Part shown: one piece after another, positions 1 through 5,788 of the stretch
Layout: each line of letters begins with the position of its first letter
How positions within the stretch are numbered: the first letter of the stretch is position 1
Source: Clostridiales bacterium
Lineage (GTDB): Bacteria > Bacillota > Clostridia > Oscillospirales > Acutalibacteraceae
Direction of reading: 5' to 3'
NCBI GenBank assembly: GCA_019422525.1
Contig: JAHZDE010000032.1
Span: 1,522 to 7,854, forward strand
DNA: 6,333 bases
Made by a program: the position numbers and the translations under genes
The notes under the pieces: model-generated
The model's database searches: none
The model's input: only the letters and a program-made list of their open reading frames with translations
Told to the model about the DNA's origin: nothing

Positions 1-19
1 TCCATATTTTACGCAGCAT
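1..19 (-). CDS. Start of a second binding-protein-dependent permease gene (DppC/NikC-type expected), cut by window edge
   Basis: Only the first six codons are present, reading MLRKIW from an ATG at 19-17 on the minus strand. The start is supported by an AGGAGG ribosome binding site at 31-26, six bases upstream, which lies inside the end of the preceding permease gene. The new gene overlaps that permease by 11 bases in a different frame (its stop is at 11-9). Such overlap is typical of translationally coupled DppB-DppC or NikB-NikC pairs, and a short basic N-terminus fits a DppC-type protein. The identity is inferred from position only; six residues cannot identify a family. Confidence 0.6.
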
Positions 20-950
20 CGCTTTCCTCCTTTCTCCACGGGCATAGCAAGTGGTTGAGTATTTCGCCAAACAGTTCGGCCAGAAGATACAGCGCGGCGA
101 TAATCAGCATACAAGCGCCAATCGCGTTGGCATCAGCAGCCATAATACAGTTCATCAGGTAGTTGCCCACACCTTTGATAGAAAAGACCTTTTCCACTAC
201 GGCGCTTCCAGCAATCAGATAGATTACATACTGGCAGAACAGGGTGATGACGGGCGGCAGGGCATTGCGGAATACCTTCTTCCAGAGGATCCTGTTTACC
301 GTCATCCCGTTGGCACGGGCAAAGCTCACATAATCACGGTGCATTTCTTCCAGCAGTGAAGCGCGAAATACCCGTACAGTCGAGCAAATCACAGGAAAAG
401 ATAAGGTAATGGATGGCAATATCAATCCCATAATCCCCGATGCAGGCGTTACGCTGAAAATCGGGATTTCCACAGCGAAGCCAATCAACAGCAAAAAACC
501 GAGCCAGAACGGAGGAACACAAATTCCAAACAGCGAAACAATCCGCATGATATGGTCCGTCAGCTTGTTCTTTTTGGCCGCGCATAAAACGCCAAGCAGA
601 ATTGAAAACACGATAATTTCAGCTAACGACAGAAAAACTAATTGCAGCGTTTGCGGGAAGTAGGCTGCCAAATCCGCAGCCACCTCGTTTGTTGAAAAAA
701 TAGATTCCCCAAAGTCGCCGCGAAAGACACCGCCGATCCAGTTCAAATACCGAATCGGAAGCGGCTGATCCAAACCAAGTTCCGCGCGTACCTGTTCAAT
801 CACTTCCGGTGTAGGAGAGAGATTTCCACGGCGCACAAGATAAGTGGCTGGGTCTGTACTGGATAATGCAGTCAGGATAAAGCACAGGATGCTTACGCCA
901 AAGAGCAGAACCAGCAGCCGCACGATTCGTTTTATCCAATGAGATTTCAC
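9..950 (-). CDS. DppB/NikB-type ABC transporter permease (peptide/nickel/metallophore importer)
   Basis: This 313-aa inner-membrane subunit would form half of the transmembrane channel of a binding-protein-dependent importer. Hydrophobic segments are visible at about residues 10-30, 101-124, 137-160, 175-195, 236-255 and 277-298, the usual six-helix layout. The periplasmic loop after helix 1 carries the family pattern LGLDQPLPIRYLNWI followed by GDFGES (79-84). Residues about 206-234 form the cytoplasmic EAA-type loop that contacts the ATPase (YVSFARANGM, then RNALPPVIT). Length is normal for DppB/NikB/OppB. The start is GTG at 950-948, chosen because AGGAGG at 962-957 sits six bases upstream. 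The gene lies 87 bp after the second ABC half-transporter on the same strand and overlaps the next gene by 11 bp. Family-level identity is firm, but the substrate (dipeptide, Ni2+, opine-type metallophore or other) is not determined. No binding protein or separate ATPase of this system is inside the window. Confidence 0.93.
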   Translation of the reverse strand: MKSHWIKRIVRLLVLLFGVSILCFILTALSSTDPATYLVRRGNLSPTPEVIEQVRAELGLDQPLPIRYLNWIGGVFRGDFGESIFSTNEVAADLAAYFPQTLQLVFLSLAEIIVFSILLGVLCAAKKNKLTDHIMRIVSLFGICVPPFWLGFLLLIGFAVEIPIFSVTPASGIMGLILPSITLSFPVICSTVRVFRASLLEEMHRDYVSFARANGMTVNRILWKKVFRNALPPVITLFCQYVIYLIAGSAVVEKVFSIKGVGNYLMNCIMAADANAIGACMLIIAALYLLAELFGEILNHLLCPWRKEESDAA

Positions 951-956
951 CGTTTC

Positions 957-962
957 CCTCCT
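957..962 (-). promoter_or_regulatory. Ribosome binding site for the GTG-started NikB-like permease
   Basis: The minus strand reads AAGGAGGG across this position, six bases upstream of GTG at 950-948. It decides the non-ATG start, since no ATG gives the expected N-terminal basic residues and first membrane helix with comparable spacing. Confidence 0.85.
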
Positions 963-966
963 TTCC

Positions 967-984
967 GGTTAATCAAAGCTAACC
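967..984. promoter_or_regulatory. GGTTA-N8-TAACC dyad upstream of the NikB-like gene
   Basis: The 18-bp sequence GGTTAATCAAAGCTAACC has perfect 5-bp inverted arms separated by 8 bp. It lies directly upstream of the permease ribosome binding site. The same GTTA-N8-TAAC architecture occurs at 4707-4722 over the regulator promoter. It could be an operator for an internal promoter or an mRNA hairpin affecting translation. I see no convincing -10/-35 pair next to it, so function is open. Confidence 0.35.
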
Positions 985-998
985 ATTGTGTCGAAGTA

Positions 999-1030
999 AC
1001 TGCGGCAGGCGGCATATCGCCCGCCGCAGT
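999..1030 (-). repeat. GC-rich intercistronic hairpin without a T-tract
   Basis: Arms 999-1011 and 1018-1030 pair as a 13-bp stem around a 6-nt loop. On the minus strand (the operon sense) the only non-Watson-Crick pair is a G-U wobble; on the plus strand that position is an A-C mismatch, so the structure favours operon RNA. It starts 8 bases after the stop codon of the second ABC gene (1040-1038). No run of T follows on the minus strand, so it is not a standard intrinsic terminator. It more likely acts as an mRNA stabiliser, processing site or partial attenuator separating the exporter-fold pair from the permease genes. Confidence 0.6.
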
Positions 1031-1037
1031 GCATAAA

Positions 1038-2780
1038 TTACTGTGCAAGTTTCCAGTTCCGCGCTTTCTGCCGGATATTCCAGAATTTTTGATAGATTCC
1101 TTTTTGTTGTATCAGTTCAGCGTGAACGCCTTTTTCTACAATTTTTCCGTTATCCACCACCAAAATCTGATCGGCATCCCGAATCGTGGACAGCCGGTGT
1201 GCAATGACAATCAGCGTCTTATTTTTTACCAAAGCGCTGATGGCCTGCTGCAAATGCACCTCGTTTTCCGGGTCAACGCTGGCGGTTGCCTCGTCAAGCA
1301 GGATAATCGGCGCGTCCTTGAGCATGGCGCGGGCGATGGAGATCCGCTGCTTTTCTCCACCGGACAGGGTGGAGCCGCCTTCGCCAATTACCGTGTCATA
1401 TCCTTGTGGCAGAGCAGAGATAAAATCGTGGCAGCAGGCTTTCTTTGCCGCTTCTACCACTTGCTCATGGGTTGCGTCCGGGCAGCCAAACTTAATATTG
1501 TTCTCAATAGTATCGTGGAACAGATACACATTTTGAAATACCATGCTCATATTCTTCAAGAGGCTGTCACAGGTAAACTCTTTGACATCGTGGCCGCCTA
1601 TGGTAATGCTGCCTTCCTGCACATCCCAAAACCGGGCGATCAGCCTTGTAATGGTGGTTTTGCCGCCTCCAGAGGGACCGACAATCGCAGTCATGCTGCC
1701 CTGTGGAATGGAAAAACTTACATCCTTCAAAATTGGATTGCCATTCTCATAAGCAAAGGACACATGCTCGAAGCCAATGTCAAAGGAATCCAAAGGGATG
1801 TCCCTACCGTTTTCATCAATTTTTTTTGCCTGTTTGATACGCTCTACCCGGTCAAGGGCAGCGTCCATTGTCCGAATCATTGTCGTCATCTGGCCCATAA
1901 CCTCAATCGGATTGAAGATGGTAAAGGAAGCGATCAGAATAACGGCGAGATTAGCGAAAGACAGGTCGCCGCCAACAGCGAGGATTCCCGCGCACAGCAT
2001 AATCATGCAGGCCGAAATACGGAACACCATCGAATAGGTCATATTGAGCGGGGTAAATACACGCTCCACCCCATAAGAGGCAGCCGCATTGCTCTCATAG
2101 GCATCTTCAATATCGCTCAGATTTTTGTCACACATATTGAAGGATTTTACAACGGAAATACCTTGCACGTATTCCAATGTGGCCGCAACTGCTTCGGATT
2201 GGATTTTCTGCCGCTTTGCAGAGAGAGCCTTTCCTTTTTTCTGCATGTGGCTGTAGATTGGGAAGGAAAGAAGGATGCCTGCCACGAAAATCAAACCGAT
2301 ACGCCAGTCAAAGGCCAAAATACAACCCGCCATGACAATCATACTCAAAACGCCGGTTGTAACCTTATCAAGAATGTGCATAGAGTAGCTCTCGAGAAAG
2401 TTCAAATCCGTTGTAACAGTCGCCGTAATGTCTCCGACACTGTTATCATGGAAAAAGCCCATCGGCACATTCCGCAGCCGGTCGCCCAATGCAATCCGTT
2501 CTCTGGCTACAAACTCAAAGCCTGCCGTACTTTGCAGCCGGTAAACCAGATATTTGAAAATCATGCGCAGGATTAAACCTCCTGCAATCAAGCCGATAAC
2601 AATACCCCATGTTTGTCCTGTAATCGGTTGACCGTTCTGCAATTCTATCAGGACAAGAAAGACGGCGGCGATTGGCAGCAGGCCGAACATGGATTCCAGA
2701 AAGCCACAGATAAAGCTGCCCCAAATCCGTTTCGATAAGTTTCCGCTTAAACGCAGTACGCGCCGGATGATTTTCAGCAT
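1038..2780 (-). CDS. ABC half-transporter, TMD-NBD fusion, second subunit of a probable YbtQ/IrtB-like heterodimer
   Basis: This 580-aa membrane protein has an N-terminal six-helix type IV (exporter-fold) transmembrane domain at about 1-310 and a C-terminal ATPase domain at about 335-575. ATPase motifs are complete: Walker A GPSGGGKT (368-375), Q-loop Q416, signature LSGGE (472-476), Walker B IILLDE (492-497) with catalytic E497, and H-loop H528. It should therefore be active in ATP hydrolysis. The DEATASVDPENE stretch and the side-by-side partner gene match the siderophore-type pairs YbtP/YbtQ and IrtA/IrtB, which import iron-siderophore complexes despite an exporter fold; that assignment is inference, and drug, lipid or peptide exporters share the fold. 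The ATG at 2780-2778 overlaps the end of the partner gene by 7 bp and has an ideal ribosome binding site, so the two are translationally coupled. An 87-bp gap with a hairpin follows before the next permease. Confidence 0.93.
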   Translation of the reverse strand: MLKIIRRVLRLSGNLSKRIWGSFICGFLESMFGLLPIAAVFLVLIELQNGQPITGQTWGIVIGLIAGGLILRMIFKYLVYRLQSTAGFEFVARERIALGDRLRNVPMGFFHDNSVGDITATVTTDLNFLESYSMHILDKVTTGVLSMIVMAGCILAFDWRIGLIFVAGILLSFPIYSHMQKKGKALSAKRQKIQSEAVAATLEYVQGISVVKSFNMCDKNLSDIEDAYESNAAASYGVERVFTPLNMTYSMVFRISACMIMLCAGILAVGGDLSFANLAVILIASFTIFNPIEVMGQMTTMIRTMDAALDRVERIKQAKKIDENGRDIPLDSFDIGFEHVSFAYENGNPILKDVSFSIPQGSMTAIVGPSGGGKTTITRLIARFWDVQEGSITIGGHDVKEFTCDSLLKNMSMVFQNVYLFHDTIENNIKFGCPDATHEQVVEAAKKACCHDFISALPQGYDTVIGEGGSTLSGGEKQRISIARAMLKDAPIILLDEATASVDPENEVHLQQAISALVKNKTLIVIAHRLSTIRDADQILVVDNGKIVEKGVHAELIQQKGIYQKFWNIRQKARNWKLAQ

Positions 2781-4555
2781 AATTCACTCACCTCCTGATT
2801 CATACTCCAGTCCATTGCGCTGATATGAGCTTTCCACATATCCAGATAGGTTTCGGAATGGGTTAGAAGCTGCTCATGGGTTCCCTGTGCGGTAATCTGT
2901 CCGTTTTCCAACACTAAAATCTGGTCGGCATACATAATGGTAGAGAGCCGGTGCGCAATGACAATCAGAGTTTTCCCCTTTGTCAGCTTATCAATGGAAC
3001 GCTGCAATTTATCTTCATTCTCCGGGTCTGTGAAGGCGGTGGCTTCATCTAAAATCACGATAGGCGCATTTTTGAGGATTGCCCGCGCTATGGCAAGGCG
3101 CTGGCGCTCGCCACCGGAAAGCCTTGCCCCGGCGTTACCGGCATTGGTATCGTACCCTTGGGGGAAACGTGAAATAAATTCATCGCACCCGGCCTGTGCT
3201 GCCGCCCATTCCACTTCCTTATCAGTAGCCTCCGGTTTACCAATGCGGATATTATCGCGCAGACTCATATTGAACAGAAAGTTGTCCTGCGATACATAGC
3301 TGATCTTCTCTATTAAGTCGGTAAGGGACATCTCCCGAATATCAATCCCGCCTACTAAAACTGCGCCTGCATCGACATCCCAAAACCGGGCGATCAGTTT
3401 GGCTAAGGTTGATTTACCCGAACCGGAAGGCCCCACAAAGGCAGTTACGCTTCCGGCCTTTGCTGTGAAAGAAATACCGTGAATGATCTCGCTGTCGCCA
3501 TAGCCGAAATGAACATCCTTCATCTGCATGTCGGCTTTGTCTGTATGCTTCGGCTGTGCCGGTTCCGTCAATTCTTCCATATCAAGAAGCGCCTGAATAC
3601 GGGGCTGCACTTCGGAGATAACGGCAAAACTTTCCCAAAACTCGGTAAAGTTTTGCAGGGAACCAACGATTGCCATAGAGAGAAGAATACAAACAATCAG
3701 TTCGGCAAGACTAACCGTACCGCCTGAAATAAGAGCCATTCCGACAGGCAAAACAAAGGCAATCGAGGATGGTAGAATCGCTTGGCTGATGCTCATAAAC
3801 GGCCAACAGTGTTTATACCACTTTGTCGTGATGTCCCGCACCTTTAGAACCGCCGACTGGAACCGCCCCATTGAGGAAGCAGTCTGATTAAATGCTTTGA
3901 TGACCTCCATACCATTGACATATTCCACAATGGTTGCGTTCATATTGGCATTGGACATCATGTATTCCTTCATCACTTCGCCACGGCCAAACATCATGCC
4001 ATAATAGATCAGGTTTCCCAAAATAGCTGAAACCAAAGCGGCCAACGCCATGCGCCAGTCAATCACCAACAAATACAGAATGACAAAGATCGGAACAAGT
4101 ATGCTGGCGGTCATCTCAGGGATAGCATGAGCCAGCGGTCCTTCCAGCCTTTCCGCATCATCGATAACAAGCTGCTTAAACTCGCCAGAAGATTTGCCCT
4201 GAATCGTTCCCATAGATACCTTGGACATTTTCTTCATGATTGTGGTACGAATATTTTTGATGATTTCGTAAGCTACCTTATGGGAGCAAAGCGTCGATTT
4301 CGCGTAAAGGGTATGCTTCAAAAGATACCCGCACAGAGCGATGACCGGCAAGAGGATTGCCCAAGTCGTTGTCAGACTGCTTGCCAATGCCTTTTGCAGC
4401 AAGATTGCAACCGCGATATATGGAACAATACCAAAAGCAGAGGACAAAACAGATAGGACAACGGCAAATGATAGCTGCGGTTTCTTTTCGTCGGCAAATT
4501 TGAGGATTCCTTTATAGGGGGATTCTCTCTTGCCATTTTCTTTTCGCATATACAT
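2774..4555 (-). CDS. ABC half-transporter, TMD-NBD fusion, first subunit of a probable YbtP/IrtA-like heterodimer
   Basis: This 593-aa membrane protein has an exporter-fold transmembrane domain at about 25-320 and an ATPase domain at about 343-580. Motifs are intact: Walker A GPSGSGKS (375-382), Q-loop Q423, signature LSGGE (479-483), Walker B IVILDE (499-504) with catalytic E504, and H-loop H535. Both subunits of the pair thus look catalytically competent, unlike heterodimers with one degenerate site. The ATAFTDPENE sequence after Walker B resembles the form I associate with IrtA/YbtP-type siderophore transporters. No siderophore-interaction (FAD) domain precedes the membrane part, so it is closer in build to YbtP than to mycobacterial IrtA. 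ATG 4555 is preferred over ATG 4549 because AAGGCGGG lies at a usable distance upstream, but that ribosome binding site is weak. It is the first gene of the minus-strand operon and diverges from an AraC-family gene, suggesting control by that regulator. Substrate and direction are unproven. Confidence 0.93.
   Translation of the reverse strand: MYMRKENGKRESPYKGILKFADEKKPQLSFAVVLSVLSSAFGIVPYIAVAILLQKALASSLTTTWAILLPVIALCGYLLKHTLYAKSTLCSHKVAYEIIKNIRTTIMKKMSKVSMGTIQGKSSGEFKQLVIDDAERLEGPLAHAIPEMTASILVPIFVILYLLVIDWRMALAALVSAILGNLIYYGMMFGRGEVMKEYMMSNANMNATIVEYVNGMEVIKAFNQTASSMGRFQSAVLKVRDITTKWYKHCWPFMSISQAILPSSIAFVLPVGMALISGGTVSLAELIVCILLSMAIVGSLQNFTEFWESFAVISEVQPRIQALLDMEELTEPAQPKHTDKADMQMKDVHFGYGDSEIIHGISFTAKAGSVTAFVGPSGSGKSTLAKLIARFWDVDAGAVLVGGIDIREMSLTDLIEKISYVSQDNFLFNMSLRDNIRIGKPEATDKEVEWAAAQAGCDEFISRFPQGYDTNAGNAGARLSGGERQRLAIARAILKNAPIVILDEATAFTDPENEDKLQRSIDKLTKGKTLIVIAHRLSTIMYADQILVLENGQITAQGTHEQLLTHSETYLDMWKAHISAMDWSMNQEVSELC
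2788..2796 (-). promoter_or_regulatory. Perfect Shine-Dalgarno for the second ABC gene, inside the first
   Basis: The minus strand reads AGGAGGTGA, a full 9-base complement to the 16S rRNA 3' end, seven bases before ATG 2780. It is embedded in the last codons of the first ABC gene. It suggests that the two subunits are made by coupled translation, with the second initiated at least as well as the first, which has a weaker site. Confidence 0.85.
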
Positions 4556-4592
4556 TTACCCGCCTTTCCGTGTTATTTTCCAAACACAGTTT

Positions 4593-4601
4593 AGTGTAGC
4601 A
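4593..4601 (-). promoter_or_regulatory. Probable extended -10 promoter of the ABC/permease operon
   Basis: The minus strand reads TGCTACACT, an extended -10 (TGn plus TACACT). The -35 position 17 bp upstream (4621-4616) reads CACAAA, a poor match to TTGACA, so the promoter probably needs an activator. Transcription would begin near 4586 and give a leader of about 30 nt before ATG 4555. A direct repeat suited to AraC-family binding overlaps the -35 position. An alternative -10, TATAAA at 4642-4637, lacks both a -35 and a TGn. Not experimentally supported. Confidence 0.5.
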
Positions 4602-4639
4602 AAACCGCCTGCGCTTTTGTGACCGAATCCGGCGGTTTT
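4601..4639. repeat. Perfect 9-bp inverted repeat in the divergent intergenic region
   Basis: AAAACCGCC at 4601-4609 is the exact reverse complement of GGCGGTTTT at 4631-4639, with 21 bp between them. It lies upstream of both predicted transcription starts, so it would not be transcribed from either favoured promoter. A role at DNA level (protein binding) is more likely than a terminator. It overlaps the tandem direct repeat at 4615-4654. Confidence 0.5.
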
Positions 4640-4654
4640 ATACCCCAATCCGGC
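4615..4654. promoter_or_regulatory. Tandem 19-bp direct repeat, 21-bp period: likely AraC-family operator
   Basis: Copy 1 (4615-4633) reads TTTTGTGACCGAATCCGGC and copy 2 (4636-4654) reads TTTTATACCCCAATCCGGC, identical at 15 of 19 positions with an unbroken AATCCGGC core. The start-to-start distance of 21 bp is two helical turns, the arrangement known for half-sites of AraC-family dimers such as AraI1-I2. The copy nearer the ABC operon covers the -35 position of its predicted promoter, the class II activator layout. The nearest candidate to bind here is the regulator encoded immediately to the right; that pairing is inference. Confidence 0.6.
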
Positions 4655-4674
4655 AAATCTGTTTTTGAAGCGAC

Positions 4675-4703
4675 TTGATTTTCGCAAGCAGATGTGATAT
4701 TAT
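4675..4703 (+). promoter_or_regulatory. Sigma-70-type promoter of the AraC-family regulator gene
   Basis: The -35 TTGATT (4675-4680) and the -10 TATTAT (4698-4703) are separated by exactly 17 bp, and the -10 is preceded by TGA, giving an extended -10. Transcription is expected to start near 4710, leaving a leader of about 40 nt. This is the best promoter match in the window. Confidence 0.75.
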
Positions 4704-4705
4704 GT

Positions 4706-4724
4706 GGTTAGTTATTGCTAACTA
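4706..4724. promoter_or_regulatory. GTTA-N8-TAAC dyad over the regulator's transcription start: probable repressor operator
   Basis: The stretch contains GTTAG (4707-4711) facing CTAAC (4718-4722), and an overlapping perfect inverted repeat, TAGTTA (4709-4714) facing TAACTA (4719-4724). It begins just after the -10 and spans the predicted start point, where a bound repressor would block transcription. The GGTTAG/CTAAC content recalls DtxR/IdeR-type metal repressor sites, but the half-site spacing differs from the classical 19-bp consensus, so the binding protein is not assigned. Confidence 0.5.
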
Positions 4725-4735
4725 TTATTTTTGTG

Positions 4736-4742
4736 AAAGGAG
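4736..4742 (+). promoter_or_regulatory. Ribosome binding site of the AraC-family gene
   Basis: AAAGGAG lies nine bases before ATG 4752 and supports that start rather than later in-frame ATGs. Confidence 0.8.
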
Positions 4743-4751
4743 TTTGGCAGT

Positions 4752-5711
4752 ATGCTTTTACAATGGTCCGCCCCCGAATATATGCCTCACTCTTTTCAGG
4801 TTTCCGGCCTTTCGGGTACCGTAGGGCATAAACAAACCGGCAACTGCTTTGATCTCACAAAACAGGTTGCCGATGGTTTTGTGGGTATGCAGGAGTTATC
4901 CAAAGGACTGTTTTTGGTTCAGTCTGAAATGGCCTTTAAGCGGGAAACGGAATTGTACGAAGAATATCCAGAGCGCAAGGTCTTTCAGCTTTCTTTCTGT
5001 ATGAATGGGATCTGCGAATGGGATTATCGCCAAAAGCAAGGCGAGCACTACCAGCTTTCCCCAACACAGTGCAGTTTGCAATGTGGGACATTTTCGCAGT
5101 GCGTAAGCCATTTCGGTTCCGAACAGCCTTACCATACCTTGAGCATTTCGCTGGAGGAAGGACGTTTTTCCTCACTGACAGAAGATTTAGAAGCAGCGCA
5201 TTTAATTCGGCGGGATGATAAGATTTGTACCCATGTATTTTCCACCACACCGGAGATACGCCTTGTTTTACAGCAGTTATTGGACTGCCCGCCCGAGCGA
5301 AAACTGCGCAAGTTGTATCTGGAAGGAAAAGTCTTAGAACTGCTGTCTTTGTTTTGTGATGAAGCGATTGGGAAGCAGAAAAATACCAAAGATATTTCCA
5401 GAGAAGATTACCGCTGTTTGATGAAAGCGAGGGAAATCATCGACAATCATTTCCTCCATCCTTTGACAATCGCACAGATTGCCGAACAATGTTTTTTGAG
5501 CGAAACCAAATTGAAACAGGGGTTCAAAATCTGTTTTAATTGCACGGTTTATGAATACATCGTGGAAAAACGAATGGAGATGGCCTACCGCCTGCTGCAA
5601 AGCGGAAAGTACAAGGTAAAAGACGTGGTATGGATGGTAGGATATACCAACGCAAGCCATTTTATCGACGCTTTTAAAAAAAGATATGGCGTTACGCCCG
5701 GAGAAATTTAA
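4752..5711 (+). CDS. AraC-family transcriptional regulator, YbtA/PchR-like
   Basis: This 319-aa cytoplasmic DNA-binding protein probably controls the divergent transport operon. The C-terminal AraC domain at about 222-319 has both helix-turn-helix units: the first around 237-259 (LTIAQIAEQCFLSETKLKQGFK) and the second around 287-309, ending in the family pattern VGYTNASHFIDAFKKRYGVTP. The SETKLKQGFK core and the overall build resemble siderophore-responsive activators of the PchR/YbtA group, and the length is usual for that group. The N-terminal region (1-200) has no motif I can name and should be the ligand-sensing part. It is cysteine-rich, with C83, C88, C107, C111 and C117 close together and 13 cysteines in total. 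A methyltransferase gene follows 77 bp downstream on the same strand with no visible terminator between, suggesting co-transcription. Family identity is firm; the ligand and target promoter are inferred. Confidence 0.92.
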   Translation: MLLQWSAPEYMPHSFQVSGLSGTVGHKQTGNCFDLTKQVADGFVGMQELSKGLFLVQSEMAFKRETELYEEYPERKVFQLSFCMNGICEWDYRQKQGEHYQLSPTQCSLQCGTFSQCVSHFGSEQPYHTLSISLEEGRFSSLTEDLEAAHLIRRDDKICTHVFSTTPEIRLVLQQLLDCPPERKLRKLYLEGKVLELLSLFCDEAIGKQKNTKDISREDYRCLMKAREIIDNHFLHPLTIAQIAEQCFLSETKLKQGFKICFNCTVYEYIVEKRMEMAYRLLQSGKYKVKDVVWMVGYTNASHFIDAFKKRYGVTPGEI

Positions 5712-5788
5712 GTTCCTACTCTGCGGGAAAACTTCGGAGAATCGGCACTTGCCAATCTTTCGCATCATGTTAAATTAGGAGAAAAAAT
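5712..5788 (+). other. Short intergenic gap between regulator and methyltransferase genes
   Basis: I see no promoter, strong hairpin or T-tract here. The one clear signal is AGGAG at 5777-5781, seven bases before ATG 5789, serving as the methyltransferase ribosome binding site. Read-through transcription from the regulator gene is therefore the simplest reading. Confidence 0.6.

Noticed and set aside
999..1030. Hairpin as a rho-independent terminator of the ABC pair
   Set aside because: The stem is good, but the minus strand continues TACTTCGACAC with no T-run, so intrinsic termination is unlikely.
939..2576. Very long open frame (545 codons) on the plus strand
   Set aside because: It lies antisense to the second ABC half-transporter, which has every ATPase motif and an ideal ribosome binding site. 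The antisense translation shows no family features, is rich in His and Asn runs typical of shadow frames, and begins inside the permease start.
4636..4642. TATAAAA on the minus strand as the main -10 of the ABC operon
   Set aside because: The hexamer is good, but there is no -35 at 16-18 bp and no TGn extension, and it lies within the direct repeat. TGCTACACT at 4601-4593 fits the repeat position better. Kept only as an alternative.
4706..4724. Calling the dyad a DtxR/IdeR box outright
   Set aside because: Half-sites are similar, but the spacing does not match the classical TTAGGTTAGSCTAACCTAA consensus and no cognate repressor is in the window.
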